A DNA stretch of 64,000 bases from Pseudomonas marginalis (GTDB lineage: Bacteria; Pseudomonadota; Gammaproteobacteria; Pseudomonadales; Pseudomonadaceae): positions 3,229,001 through 3,293,000 of the forward strand of contig NZ_JALJWV010000001.1 of assembly GCF_024169655.1 (NCBI RefSeq), read 5' to 3'. Below, in pieces: positions 35,463-44,839 of this stretch (position 1 is its first letter; each line of letters starts with the position of its first letter). The position numbers and the translations under genes were made by a program. The notes beneath the pieces are model-generated. The model saw nothing but the letters and a program-made list of their open reading frames with translations. It was not told the origin of the DNA and made no database searches.

Positions 35463-37028
35463 ATGCGCAACAACCAACCCGTGACACAGCGCGAGATTTC
35501 CCTCGCGCCTTCGCAGAAGCTCATCTCCGCAACCGATGTTGAAGGGAAGATCACTTACTGCAACGATGCCTTTGTCGATATCAGCGGTTTTGAACGGACC
35601 GACCTGATCGGCTCCCCGCAGAATATCGTGCGCCATCCCGATGTCCCCCCTGCCGTCTTTGCCCATATGTGGCGCGCGCTCAAGCAAGGCCTACCGTGGA
35701 TGGGCATCGTCAAGAATCGCTCGAAAAACGGCGATCATTATTGGGTCAACGCTTACATCACCCCGATCTTCGAAGGCAGCCGCGTGGTGGGCTTCGAGTC
35801 GGTCAGGGTCAAGCCGAGCGCTGATGAGATCCGACGTGCCCAGGCACTGTACCGCCGTATCAGCCAAGGCAAATCGGCGGTTTCGCGCCGGGAGAGTTGG
35901 CTGTCGACGTTGTTCGACTGCGTGCCCTATGTAGCCGCCGGGCTTGCCGGCGCCGTGGGCGGGCTGTTCCTCAGCGCGCCGCTGGCGATGGCTGTAGCGG
36001 TAGCCGTTGCGGTGCCCGTGGGCATAATCGGCACGCGGTTGCGTCAGCGTGCAACGTTACGTTTGCTGGCGGACGTCGAACCGTCGACCTCGGATGCGCT
36101 GATTGCGCAGATGTACAGCGATGAACGCGGCCCCCAGGCCCGCCTGGAAACCGCCTTCCTCAGCCAGAACGCCCGCCTGAAGACCTGCCTGACCCGCCTG
36201 CAGGACAGTGCCGAACAACTCAGCGCGCTGGCCGGGCAATCCGACCGACTGGCCATGGCCAGCTCGACCGGCCTGGACCGTCAACGCGTCGAAACCGAGC
36301 AGGTCTCGGCGGCCGTCAACCAAATGGCCGCGACCACCCAGGAAGTCGCCAGCCACGTGCAACGCACCGCGGATGCCACCCAGCAAGCCAACGTGCTGAC
36401 CGGACGCGGCCGCGAGGTGGCGCGCGATACCCGCGAAGCCATCGAGCGCCTCTCCGCCATGGTCGGCGAGACCGGTATCACCGTGGCGCAACTGGCCCGG
36501 GACAGCGACGAAATCGGCTCTGTGGTTGACGTGATCAAAGGCATCGCCGACCAGACCAACCTGCTGGCCCTCAACGCTGCCATTGAAGCAGCACGTGCCG
36601 GCGATATGGGTCGCGGCTTTGCCGTCGTCGCCGACGAGGTGCGCCAATTGGCACAACGCACCACGCACTCCACCACCCAGATCCATGGTTTGATCACCAA
36701 GCTCCAGGCGTCGTCCAACAACGCCGTGCAAAGCATGGAGCACGGCCAGCGCCAGGCGCAGGAAGGCGTGGCCCGGGTGCTTGAGGCGGACCAGGCGCTG
36801 GTCGGCATCAGCGAAGCGGTGTCCCACATCACCGAGATGACCACCCAGATCGCCGCCGCCACCGAAGAGCAAAGCGCGGTGGCCGAAGAGATCAGCCGCA
36901 ACATCACCACCATCGCCGAACTCGCCGACCAGACGTCGGTCCAGGCCCACCAATCCACTGACCTGAGCAAAGAACTGACCCACACCGCGGCCACCCAATA
37001 CGCACTGGTTGAGCGTTTCAACCGCTGA
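35463..37028 (+). CDS. PAS-containing chemoreceptor (Aer-like)
   Basis: 521 residues from the ATG at 35463 (MRNNQPVTQ); an upstream reading from 35316 has no ribosome binding site. The N-terminal PAS domain ([36 protein letters not shown]) resembles the FAD-binding sensor of Aer. A hydrophobic hairpin at about residues 157-190 anchors it to the membrane without a periplasmic domain. The C-terminal signalling hairpin contains the invariant tip [21 protein letters not shown]. It likely mediates energy or oxygen taxis by signalling to CheA. No che genes are adjacent. Confidence 0.92.
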   Translation: MRNNQPVTQREISLAPSQKLISATDVEGKITYCNDAFVDISGFERTDLIGSPQNIVRHPDVPPAVFAHMWRALKQGLPWMGIVKNRSKNGDHYWVNAYITPIFEGSRVVGFESVRVKPSADEIRRAQALYRRISQGKSAVSRRESWLSTLFDCVPYVAAGLAGAVGGLFLSAPLAMAVAVAVAVPVGIIGTRLRQRATLRLLADVEPSTSDALIAQMYSDERGPQARLETAFLSQNARLKTCLTRLQDSAEQLSALAGQSDRLAMASSTGLDRQRVETEQVSAAVNQMAATTQEVASHVQRTADATQQANVLTGRGREVARDTREAIERLSAMVGETGITVAQLARDSDEIGSVVDVIKGIADQTNLLALNAAIEAARAGDMGRGFAVVADEVRQLAQRTTHSTTQIHGLITKLQASSNNAVQSMEHGQRQAQEGVARVLEADQALVGISEAVSHITEMTTQIAAATEEQSAVAEEISRNITTIAELADQTSVQAHQSTDLSKELTHTAATQYALVERFNR

Positions 37029-37100
37029 CCGTATACGCACGCGCCCATTCTCCAAATGCCGCAGGCAGCTGGAGGGTGGGCGCCTGACTCCCGCCTCGCC

Positions 37101-37463
37101 TCAACTCACCCCCAACTCCACCACCCCCGCATTCAACCGCACCGGCCACACCCGCAAGTGCTGGTGCGGTGCCTCCAGGCATTGGCCGTCTGCCAGACGG
37201 TAATGCTGTTTGTAGATCGGCGCGGCCACCACCAGGTCGCCTTTGATACTGCCGACCAGCCCGCGACCGATCACGTTCGCGCCGGATTCCGGGTCGTGGT
37301 TGTCGATGGCGTAGAGCGTCTGATCCGGTGCGTCCGGCAGGTAAAACAGCGCGACTTGCGCGCCGTCGTACCACACCACCACGCCGGAGTTACTCACCAG
37401 GTCGCTTTCGTTGCACACGCTTTGCCAGGTGGCAAGGTTTCGCTGGGTGTTGGACTGGCTCAT
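37101..37463 (-). CDS. nirD: Nitrite reductase small subunit
   Basis: 120 residues from the ATG at 37463; longer readings run into nirB. NirD is a Rieske-like fold protein that forms the NADH-dependent assimilatory nitrite reductase with NirB. Recognised by VALFYLPDAPDQTLYAIDNHDPESGANV and GSIKGDLVVAAPIYKQHY. The Rieske cysteine/histidine ligands are absent, as is usual for NirD. Its start overlaps the stop of nirB by one base (TGATG), so translation is coupled. Confidence 0.95.
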   Translation of the reverse strand: MSQSNTQRNLATWQSVCNESDLVSNSGVVVWYDGAQVALFYLPDAPDQTLYAIDNHDPESGANVIGRGLVGSIKGDLVVAAPIYKQHYRLADGQCLEAPHQHLRVWPVRLNAGVVELGVS

Positions 37464-40015
37464 CAGGCAAGCTCCTCGATGACGGGAATCAGGTTGAGTT
37501 CGGCGGCCATGATCGGCCGGCGCTGGCCGCGTTCGTGGACAAAATGGATGTCCGGGTCCGGGCGCTTGTCGTTGACGAAGGTGCGGAAGCGTTTGAGTTT
37601 TTCCGGGTCTTTGAGGGCGTTGGCCCACTCGCATTCGTACCGGTCGACCACCAGCTGCATTTGCGCTTCGAGTTCGGCGCCCAGGCCCAGGCTGTCGTCG
37701 AGGATCACGTCCTTGAGGAAATCCAGGCCACCTTCCAGGCTTTCGCGCCACACCGAGGTGCGCTGCAATTTGTCGGCGGTGCGGATGTAGAACATCAGGA
37801 AGCGGTCGATGTAGCGGATCAGCGTGGCGTCATCCAGGTCGGTCGCGAACAGCTCGGCGTGGCGTGGGCGCATGCCGCCGTTACCGGCGATGTAGAGGTT
37901 CCAGCCCTTCTCGGTGGCGATCACGCCGACGTCTTTGCTTTGCGCTTCGGCGCATTCGCGGGTGCAGCCGGACACCGCAAACTTGAGTTTGTGCGGCGAA
38001 CGCAGGCCTTTGTAGCGGTCCTCGATGAGCAGCGCCATTTTCACGCTGTCCTGCACGCCGTAGCGGCACCAGGTGCTGCCGACGCACGACTTCACCGTGC
38101 GCGTGGATTTGCCGTAGGCATGCCCGGTTTCAAACCCGGCGTCGATCAGCTCGGCCCAGATGTCCGGCAACTCATGCAGTTGCGCGCCAAACAGGTCGAT
38201 GCGCTGGCCGCCGGTGATCTTGGTGTAGAGCTCGTATTTCTGCGCGACCACGCCGATGGCGATGAGTTTTTCCGCAGTGATTTCGCCGCCCGGAATACGC
38301 GGCACCACCGAGTAGGTGCCGTTCTTCTGCATGTTGGCCATGAACGTGTCGTTGGTGTCCTGCAACGGCACCAGCGAGGCGTCCATGATCGGCTGGTTCC
38401 AGCATGACGCGAGGATCGAGCCCACCGCCGGTTTGCACACATCGCAACCGGTGTGGCCACGGCCATGTTTGGCCAGCAATTCTTCGAAAGTGATCACCCC
38501 TTCCACACGCACCAGGGCATACAACTCCTGACGGGTATAGGCGAAGTGTTCGCACAGGCTCTTGTCGACGCTGACGCCTCGGGCCACCAGTTCATGCTCG
38601 AACACCTGCTTGAGCAAGCCGGCGCAACCGCCGCAACCGGTGCAGGCCTTGGTCTGCGCCTTGAGCAGGCCAAGGTCGGCGCAGCCGCTGTCGATGGCCG
38701 TGCAAATCGAGCCTTTGGTGACGTTATGGCAGGAGCAGACGGTGGCCGACTCCGGCAAGGCGCCAGGGCCGAGGGTCGGTGCGCCGGCGGACGACGGCAA
38801 GATCAGGCTGGCCGGTTCGGCCGGCAACGCAATGCCGTTCTGCATGTACTGCAGCAACGTGTCGTAGTAGCTGTTGTCGCCGACCAGCACCGCACCGATC
38901 ACCTGTTTGCCGCTGGCGTCCACCACCAGGCGCCGGTAGCTGGCGCTGGCCTCGTCGATGAACTGGTAGCTGCGCGCACCGGGCGTGTGTGCATGGGCGT
39001 CGCCAATGGAACCGACGTCCACCCCCAACAGTTTGAGTTTGGTCGACATGTCCGCGCCGACAAAGGGCTCGGCGGCCTGCCCGCACAACAGCGCGGCAAC
39101 CCCTCGGGCCATCTGGTAACCCGGCGCGACCAGGCCGAACAGGCTGCCGTTCCAGGACGCACATTCGCCAATCGCGTAGATGTTCGGGTCGCAGCTCAAG
39201 CATTCATCATTGATCACCACACCGCCGCGCGGGCCAATCTCCAGGCCGGCCTGGCGGGCCAGTGCGTCCTGGGCGCGGATCCCGGCGGAGAACACGATCA
39301 GGTCGGTTTCAAGGAATTCGTCGTTGGCAAAATTCATGCGGTAGCGGTACTGCTCGCCGGCGCTGATCGATTGGGTGGCGCGGGACAAATGCACGCCCAC
39401 GCCCAGCCGCTCGATCTGCGCCTTGAGCGCCAGCCCGCCGAAGTCATCCAGTTGCACCGGCATCAGGCGCGGCGCGAATTCCACTACATGGGCTTCAAGG
39501 CCGAGGCTTTTCAGGGCGTTGGCGGCTTCCAGGCCCAGCAGGCCACCGCCGACCACCACGCCACGCCGGGCATTCGCGGCGGCGGCGCGGATGGCGTCGA
39601 GGTCTTCCAGGGTGCGATAGACCAGCCGCGAATCGCCTTGCGCGCCGTCTATCGGCGGCACAAACGGATAAGAGCCGGTCGCCAGCACCAACGTGTCATA
39701 CGCCACGTTGCCTGCGGCGGTGATCACCTCACAGCGGGCGCGGTCGATTTCCAGCACCGGCACCCCCAGGTGCAGGGTCACGCCCGGCGTCTGGTACAGC
39801 GAGGCGTGCGACAACGCCAACGACTCGGCATCACGGCCGGTGAAGTATTCGGACAGATGCACGCGGTCATAGGCACGCATCGGCTCCTCGCTGAACACAT
39901 GCAGGCGATAGTGATCCAAGGCGCCGCGCTCGATCAGTTGCGCCACACAATGATGGCCGACCATGCCATTGCCGACGACGATCAGGGTTTTCAGCTGTTT
40001 CAGACTGGAGTTCAT
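37463..40015 (-). CDS. nirB: NADH-dependent nitrite reductase large subunit
   Basis: 850 residues from the ATG at 40015 (MNSSLKQLKTLIVVGNG). It reduces nitrite to ammonium in the cytoplasm using NADH. Order of domains: FAD/NADH-binding (GNGMVGHHCV and a second Rossmann motif GGGLLGLEAA), a BFD-like [2Fe-2S] domain (CSCHNVTKGSICTAI, then CTGCGGC), and siroheme/[4Fe-4S] domains with the cluster ligands CVGSTWC and SGCTRECAEA. Transcription passes through a leader with two ANTAR-type hairpins and a terminator (40056-40187). It is divergent from the nitrate reductase gene. Confidence 0.96.
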   Translation of the reverse strand: MNSSLKQLKTLIVVGNGMVGHHCVAQLIERGALDHYRLHVFSEEPMRAYDRVHLSEYFTGRDAESLALSHASLYQTPGVTLHLGVPVLEIDRARCEVITAAGNVAYDTLVLATGSYPFVPPIDGAQGDSRLVYRTLEDLDAIRAAAANARRGVVVGGGLLGLEAANALKSLGLEAHVVEFAPRLMPVQLDDFGGLALKAQIERLGVGVHLSRATQSISAGEQYRYRMNFANDEFLETDLIVFSAGIRAQDALARQAGLEIGPRGGVVINDECLSCDPNIYAIGECASWNGSLFGLVAPGYQMARGVAALLCGQAAEPFVGADMSTKLKLLGVDVGSIGDAHAHTPGARSYQFIDEASASYRRLVVDASGKQVIGAVLVGDNSYYDTLLQYMQNGIALPAEPASLILPSSAGAPTLGPGALPESATVCSCHNVTKGSICTAIDSGCADLGLLKAQTKACTGCGGCAGLLKQVFEHELVARGVSVDKSLCEHFAYTRQELYALVRVEGVITFEELLAKHGRGHTGCDVCKPAVGSILASCWNQPIMDASLVPLQDTNDTFMANMQKNGTYSVVPRIPGGEITAEKLIAIGVVAQKYELYTKITGGQRIDLFGAQLHELPDIWAELIDAGFETGHAYGKSTRTVKSCVGSTWCRYGVQDSVKMALLIEDRYKGLRSPHKLKFAVSGCTRECAEAQSKDVGVIATEKGWNLYIAGNGGMRPRHAELFATDLDDATLIRYIDRFLMFYIRTADKLQRTSVWRESLEGGLDFLKDVILDDSLGLGAELEAQMQLVVDRYECEWANALKDPEKLKRFRTFVNDKRPDPDIHFVHERGQRRPIMAAELNLIPVIEELA

Positions 40016-40055
40016 ATCAAGCACCCGACAAAGCTCATCACGGTTTGAAAAAAGC

Positions 40056-40090
40056 AAAAAAAAACGCCTGAAACCTTGCGGTTCCAGGCG
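40056..40090 (-). terminator. Intrinsic terminator in the nirB leader
   Basis: On the minus strand an 11 bp stem (CGCCTGGAACC/GGTTTCAGGCG, one G-U pair) with a GCAA tetraloop is followed by nine T. It ends 41 nt before the nirB start, so it must act as an attenuator rather than as the end of another gene. Confidence 0.88.
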
Positions 40091-40100
40091 CCTTTGCCTG
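40085..40100 (-). promoter_or_regulatory. ANTAR-type hairpin P2, nirB leader
   Basis: Minus strand: CAGGC, loop AAAGGC, GCCTG. Hexaloop with A at position 1 and G at position 4. The 3' arm overlaps the first bases of the terminator stem, so protein-stabilised P2 would block the terminator. Confidence 0.75.
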
Positions 40101-40169
40101 TTCTGATGCGGGGTCGATCCGGACGTCTTCGCCGGTTCTACCGCTGGTGCCCATGACCTGTACGGCCTG

Positions 40170-40187
40170 TCGATCGTCGTTGACCGA
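40170..40187 (-). promoter_or_regulatory. ANTAR-type hairpin P1, nirB leader
   Basis: Minus strand: TCGGTC, loop AACGAC, GATCGA (one G-U pair). Again A1 and G4 in the loop. It begins about 10 nt after the predicted transcription start. Confidence 0.7.
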
Positions 40188-40207
40188 GGTGGGATTGTTC
40201 CTGAGCT

Positions 40208-40223
40208 TGCAGGCTCTGTGCCA
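40208..40223 (-). promoter_or_regulatory. Predicted sigma-54 promoter of nirBD
   Basis: Minus strand TGGCAC-N5-CTGCA with exact GG-N10-GC spacing; one mismatch to the usual TTGCA. Predicted start near 40197. This fits nitrogen control through NtrC, but I did not find a clear NtrC site upstream. Confidence 0.65.
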
Positions 40224-40390
40224 ATCCGCCGTCATGCCCGTCGCAACGGCGGCAAGTGCCGCTCAACCCTGCCAGACACCGCTGGTTGTGCCTCCAACTG
40301 GTGCGCGCCGGCGTCATAAAAGTGCATTTTCCCGTGTAGCGCGGGCGCACAGGGCGCAACCAAGCCCGTCACAGCGGCGTGTGAAAAACC

Positions 40391-40406
40391 TGGCGCGTGA
40401 CTTGCT
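40391..40406 (+). promoter_or_regulatory. Predicted sigma-54 promoter of the nitrate reductase gene
   Basis: TGGCGC-N5-TTGCT with exact GG-N10-GC spacing. Predicted start near 40417, just ahead of the first leader hairpin. Confidence 0.7.
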
Positions 40407-40423
40407 AGGAACACACCAACCAA

Positions 40424-40441
40424 GCAGTCAACGCTGACTGC
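40424..40441 (+). promoter_or_regulatory. ANTAR-type hairpin P1, nitrate reductase leader
   Basis: GCAGTC, loop AACGCT, GACTGC: a perfect 6 bp stem and a hexaloop with A1 and G4, matching the AACG start of the nirB P1 loop. Confidence 0.75.
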
Positions 40442-40446
40442 CCACT

Positions 40447-40464
40447 CACGACAAAGGCGCCGTG
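40447..40464 (+). promoter_or_regulatory. ANTAR-type hairpin P2, nitrate reductase leader
   Basis: CACGAC, loop AAAGGC, GCCGTG (one A-C mismatch). The hexaloop is identical to that of the nirB P2. The 3' arm lies inside the 5' arm of the following terminator. Confidence 0.7.
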
Positions 40465-40505
40465 TAATCCCCGTTTCCAACGGAGGGTTGCAGGGCGCTT
40501 TTTTT
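40457..40505 (+). terminator. Intrinsic terminator in the nitrate reductase leader
   Basis: A long, slightly mismatched stem starting GCGCC and closing GGCGC (40457-40498) is followed by seven T. It ends 32 nt before the start codon and would stop transcription unless P2 is held in its alternative fold. Confidence 0.85.
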
Positions 40506-40537
40506 ATGGGCGGGCAGAAAAGATCCGAGGATTACCA

Positions 40538-43500
40538 ATGGCAAACCAACGTGTACGCAGCGTGTGTCCTTATTGTGGCGTGGGCTGCGGCATCGTCATG
40601 CACGTCGAGCACAACCGCGTGGTCAAGGTGATCGGCGACAAGGCCCACCCCACCAACGCCGGTCGGCTCTGCACCAAAGGCAGCACCTGCGGGCAAGCCA
40701 TCGCCGAGTCCGGCCGCATGGAAAACGCCTACCTGCGCCAGGCGCGTGATCACGACCCGGTGCGTATCGGCATGGACAAGGCCATCAGCGAGACCGCCGG
40801 CCGTTTGCGCGCCATCCTCGACCGCGATGGCCCGGATGCGCTGGCGTTCTACGTGTCCGGGCAGATGTCGCTGGAAGCCCAGTACCTGATCAACAAACTG
40901 GCCAAGGGTTTTGTGCGCACCGCCAACATCGAGTCCAACTCACGCCTGTGCATGGCCAGCGCCGGCAGCGGCTACAAACTCTCCCTCGGTGCCGACGGGC
41001 CGCCCGGCTCGTATGAAGACTTCGACCGCGCCGACCTGTTCTTCGTGATCGGCGCCAACATGGCCGACTGTCACCCGATCCTGTTCCTGCGCATGATGGA
41101 GCGGGTCAAGGCCGGCGCCAAACTGATCGTGGTCGACCCTCGGCGCAGTGCCACGGCCGACAAGGCCAACCTGTTCCTGCCGATCAAACCGGGCACCGAC
41201 CTGGCGTTGCTCAACGGCTTGCTGCACCTGCTGGTGAAAAACGGGCACACCGACCCGACCTTTATCGCCGCCTTCACCGAAGGTTGGGAGGCCATGCCCG
41301 GCTTTCTGGAGGACTACCCGCCGCAGCGGGTCGCCGAACTGACCGGCCTGGCCGAAGCCGACATCCGCCAAGCCGCCGACTGGATCGGCCAGGCCGCCGA
41401 GTGGATGAGCTGCTGGACCATGGGCCTCAACCAAAGCACCCACGGCACCTGGAACACCAACGCGCTGTGCAACCTGCACCTGGCCACTGGCGCGATCTGC
41501 CGCCCCGGCAGCGGGCCGTTCTCCCTGACCGGGCAACCCAACGCCATGGGCGGTCGTGAGATGGGCTACATGGGCCCCGGCCTACCGGGGCAGCGCTCGG
41601 TGCTGGTCGACGCCGACCGCGCCTTTATCGAGGCGCTGTGGAACCTGCCCGCCGACAGCCTGCCGCGCCAGGCGGGCAGTGGCACCGTCGCCATGTTCGA
41701 GCAGATGGCGGCCGGGCAGATCAAAGCCTGCTGGATCATCTGCACCAACCCGGTGGCCAGCGTGCCCAATCGCCAAACCGTGATCAAGGCGCTGCAAACC
41801 GCCGAACTGGTGATCACCCAGGATGCGTTCCTCGATACCGAGACCAATCGCTACGCCGACATCCTCTTGCCCGGCGCCCTGTGGGCCGAAGCCGAAGGCG
41901 TGATGATCAACTCCGAGCGCAACCTGACCCTGATGCAAAAAGCCGTGGAGCCACCGGGCGAGTCGCTGGCCGACTGGCAGATCATCGCCCGGGTCGCGTG
42001 CGAAATGGGCTTCGCCGACGCCTTCACGTATGCGTCCGCCGACGAGGTGTTCGAAGAGATCAAGCGCGCCTGGAACCCCGCCACCGGCTATGACATTCGC
42101 GGCGCCAGCTATGCACGCCTGCGCGAACAACCCCTGCAATGGCCGTGCGCATCGAACGAGGCCGCAGAGCGCAACCCGATCCGCTACCTGAATAACGGCA
42201 TCAGCCAACCCCTCAAGACCCATGCCGACGGTCGCCAACCCGCGATCGTTTTCGCCACCGAACACGGCAAAGCCCGGTTTTTCCCGCGCCCGCACCTGTC
42301 GCCGGCGGAAATGCCGGATGAGGCGTTCCCGTTCGTGCTCAACACCGGCCGCTTGCAACACCAGTGGCACACCCTGACCAAGACCGGCAAGGTCGCCACG
42401 CTGAACAAACTCAACCCCGGCCCCTTCGTCGAAATCCACCCCGACGACGCCGCCAGCCTGGGCATCAAGCACAAAGACCCGGTCGAGATACGCTCACGGC
42501 GCGGCCGCGCCGTACTGCCCGCAGTGATCAGCGACCGCGTGCGGGCGGGCACCTGTTTTGCGCCGTTTCACTGGAACGATGTGTTCGGCGACAACCTGGC
42601 GATCAACGCCGTGACCCATGACGCGGTCGACCCGATTTCGCTGCAGCCCGAGTTCAAGTTCTGTGCGGTGGCCCTGCAACGGGTCGAACTGATCGAGCAC
42701 CAGTTCCTCGACGTAGCGGCACCCGTCGCCCAGCCCGTTTCCCCCTTAGCAGAGGAGCTCGCCATGTCGCGCCTCGACGCCTTCGCCGACCTGGTCGGCA
42801 TCCGCAACCTGCCGTCGCCGTCATTGAGCGACAATGAGCGCACCTACCTCGCCGGTTTTCTCAGTGGCCTGCAATCCAGCGCCGCGCACCCGGCCGGCGG
42901 TGTCCCGACGCTGCCGGCGAATGCGCCCGTGGCCAAGGATGCCCGACTGTGGCTGGACGGCCTGCTGGGCGGCTTGTTCAGCCGCACCGAGGCCAGCGCC
43001 GTGGCAGCCGCGCCCGCCCCTGATACGCCGGCCGTCACCTTGTTATGGGCCTCGCAAACCGGCAACGCCGAAGCCTTGGCCGAGCGTTTTGCCCAGCGCC
43101 TGCGCGCCAGCGGCATCGCGGTGGAGCTGAGCGCGATGGCGGACTTCCCCGCGAGTAAACTGGCGCACACGCAGAACCTCGCGTTGATCAGCAGCACCTT
43201 CGGCGACGGCGACCCGCCGGACAACGGCGAAGGTTTCTGGCACGGCCTGACACACGCCGAGACCCGTCTGGAGTCGCTGCGTTTCGCGGTACTGGCGTTG
43301 GGTGATCCCAACTACGATCAGTTCTGCCAGCACGGCAAACAACTCGACCGGCGCCTGCTGGAGTTGGGCGCCACCCGCCTGCTCGAGCGCGTCGACTGCG
43401 ATACCGAATTCGAAGAACGCGCCGATGCCTGGTTCACGCAGTTCCTACACACCCTCAACCCGGCAACGCCCGTAGCCCTCGCCACGCCCAGCGGCAAACC

Positions 43501-44593
43501 CGAGACGCATGCCTCACGGTTGCTGCTCAACCTGCACCTGAACCCGCAAAGCCGCCACAAGGAAACCCGTCAATTCTCCCTGGACCTGGCGGACTCCGGG
43601 CTGACCTACGAAGCCGGCGATGCCTTGGGGGTGATGCCGCGCAACTGCCCTGAACTGGTCAGCGAGTTGCTCGATCTGACGCGCCTGGGTTCCAGCACCT
43701 GCGTAAACATCGACAGACTCGGCGACGTGCCGCTGCACCAGGCCCTGACCGAGCACTTTGAAATTGCCCGGCCCAACAGCGAGACCCTGGCCTTCATCGC
43801 CGAGCGCAGCGCCAAGCCGGGCCTGAAACACCTGCTCGAACCTGAGCGCAAAACCGAGCTGAAGGACTGGCTGTGGGGCCGGCAACTGGCGGATGTGCTG
43901 CACGAATACCCCATCGACTGCTCGGCGGACGAACTGCTCGGCACACTCAAGCGCCTGCAACCGCGTTTGTATTCGATTGCATCCAGCGCCAAGGCGCACC
44001 CGCGGGAAGTCCACCTGACCGTGGCGGCCGTGCGCTACGGCAAGCGCAAAGGCGTGTCGTCAACCTTCCTCGCCGACCGCGCCGACAACGGCGAAGTGCC
44101 GGTGTTCGTGCAGCCCTCCAAACACTTCCGCCCGCCTGCCGATGGCGACGTACCGATCATCATGATCGGCCCCGGCACCGGCGTGGCGCCCTTCCGCGCG
44201 TTTTTGCAGGAGCGCCGGGCCCAGGGGCATCAGGGCCGCAATTGGCTGTTTTTCGGTGAACAACACGCGGCGAGCGATTTTTACTACCAGGATGAACTGC
44301 AGGGCATGCAGCGCGATGGCTTGCTCACCCACCTGAGCCTGGCGTTTTCCCGCGACCAGGCGCAGAAAATCTACGTGCAGGACCGCATCCGCGAACACGG
44401 CGCCGAGCTGTGGCGCTGGCTGCAGGAAGGCGCGCAGTTATACATCTGCGGCGATGCCAGCCATATGGCCAAGGATGTCGACCAGGCCCTGCGCCAGGTT
44501 GCCCATCGTCACGGCGGGCTGGGCGTCGAGAGCGCCGTCGATTACTGGCGGCGGATGAGTGAGCAGAAGCGCTACCTGCGGGATGTCTACTGA
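40538..44593 (+). CDS. Fused assimilatory nitrate reductase with flavodoxin and FAD/NADPH reductase domains
   Basis: 1351 residues. The N-terminal two thirds is a molybdopterin-guanine dinucleotide nitrate reductase with a [4Fe-4S] cluster bound by C10, C13, C17 and C45 (CPYCGVGC, then LCTKG). From about residue 830 there is a flavodoxin domain (LLWASQTGNAEALAERF), then an FAD-binding and NAD(P)H-binding reductase domain like CysJ (GPGTGVAPFRAF, YICGDASHMAKDVDQAL). One polypeptide can thus carry electrons from NADPH to nitrate. This architecture is known in pseudomonads. GAGG precedes the start. It is divergent from nirBD, and its leader has the same antitermination structure. Confidence 0.94.
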   Translation: MANQRVRSVCPYCGVGCGIVMHVEHNRVVKVIGDKAHPTNAGRLCTKGSTCGQAIAESGRMENAYLRQARDHDPVRIGMDKAISETAGRLRAILDRDGPDALAFYVSGQMSLEAQYLINKLAKGFVRTANIESNSRLCMASAGSGYKLSLGADGPPGSYEDFDRADLFFVIGANMADCHPILFLRMMERVKAGAKLIVVDPRRSATADKANLFLPIKPGTDLALLNGLLHLLVKNGHTDPTFIAAFTEGWEAMPGFLEDYPPQRVAELTGLAEADIRQAADWIGQAAEWMSCWTMGLNQSTHGTWNTNALCNLHLATGAICRPGSGPFSLTGQPNAMGGREMGYMGPGLPGQRSVLVDADRAFIEALWNLPADSLPRQAGSGTVAMFEQMAAGQIKACWIICTNPVASVPNRQTVIKALQTAELVITQDAFLDTETNRYADILLPGALWAEAEGVMINSERNLTLMQKAVEPPGESLADWQIIARVACEMGFADAFTYASADEVFEEIKRAWNPATGYDIRGASYARLREQPLQWPCASNEAAERNPIRYLNNGISQPLKTHADGRQPAIVFATEHGKARFFPRPHLSPAEMPDEAFPFVLNTGRLQHQWHTLTKTGKVATLNKLNPGPFVEIHPDDAASLGIKHKDPVEIRSRRGRAVLPAVISDRVRAGTCFAPFHWNDVFGDNLAINAVTHDAVDPISLQPEFKFCAVALQRVELIEHQFLDVAAPVAQPVSPLAEELAMSRLDAFADLVGIRNLPSPSLSDNERTYLAGFLSGLQSSAAHPAGGVPTLPANAPVAKDARLWLDGLLGGLFSRTEASAVAAAPAPDTPAVTLLWASQTGNAEALAERFAQRLRASGIAVELSAMADFPASKLAHTQNLALISSTFGDGDPPDNGEGFWHGLTHAETRLESLRFAVLALGDPNYDQFCQHGKQLDRRLLELGATRLLERVDCDTEFEERADAWFTQFLHTLNPATPVALATPSGKPETHASRLLLNLHLNPQSRHKETRQFSLDLADSGLTYEAGDALGVMPRNCPELVSELLDLTRLGSSTCVNIDRLGDVPLHQALTEHFEIARPNSETLAFIAERSAKPGLKHLLEPERKTELKDWLWGRQLADVLHEYPIDCSADELLGTLKRLQPRLYSIASSAKAHPREVHLTVAAVRYGKRKGVSSTFLADRADNGEVPVFVQPSKHFRPPADGDVPIIMIGPGTGVAPFRAFLQERRAQGHQGRNWLFFGEQHAASDFYYQDELQGMQRDGLLTHLSLAFSRDQAQKIYVQDRIREHGAELWRWLQEGAQLYICGDASHMAKDVDQALRQVAHRHGGLGVESAVDYWRRMSEQKRYLRDVY

Positions 44594-44598
44594 AAACA

Positions 44599-44625
44599 GT
44601 CACGCCGCCTCAGTGTCGGCGTGAC
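44599..44625 (+). terminator. Hairpin after the nitrate reductase gene
   Basis: GTCACGCCG and CGGCGTGAC form a 9 bp perfect stem with a 9 nt loop, 6 bp after the stop codon. No T-run follows. Confidence 0.45.
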
Positions 44626-44779
44626 CGATGACATCAGCGCTGAAATTCCGCTGGCCATTCCATGCTCATGGTCGATGGACCTCAATGACCAAGCCCTCGT
44701 CCTCACTGGGCGCACAGAAGTGGCGGGTGATCAGCCCTCATTCTGCAACTGCGCCTGCTGATCGGCTGAATTAAACGCA

Positions 44780-44807
44780 TTGACATGGTTGCCTAAAGCA
44801 ATAATAT
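44780..44807 (+). promoter_or_regulatory. Sigma-70-type promoter of the MarR-GNAT gene
   Basis: TTGACA (44780-44785) and TAATAT (44802-44807) with a 16 nt spacer, about 33 nt before the start codon. The operator pair lies between and beyond the two boxes. Confidence 0.65.
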
Positions 44808-44822
44808 ACTTGCTCAAGGCAA
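44789..44822. promoter_or_regulatory. Twin MarR-type operator
   Basis: Two 13 bp palindromes TTGC-N5-GCAA (44789-44801 and 44810-44822), 21 bp centre to centre, nested within a larger inverted repeat (ATGGTTGCCT and AGGCAACCAT). They overlap the promoter of the MarR-GNAT gene, so autorepression is likely. Confidence 0.7.
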
Positions 44823-44839
44823 CCATCAGAGCGCGCACC

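Noticed and set aside
38453..40048. 531-codon plus-strand ORF opposite nirB
   Set aside because: Low-complexity antisense reading with no motif; nirB on the other strand is unambiguous.
40224..40390. NtrC binding sites between the two sigma-54 promoters
   Set aside because: I looked for paired TGC-N11-GCA type sites and found none good enough to report, although the promoters would need an activator.
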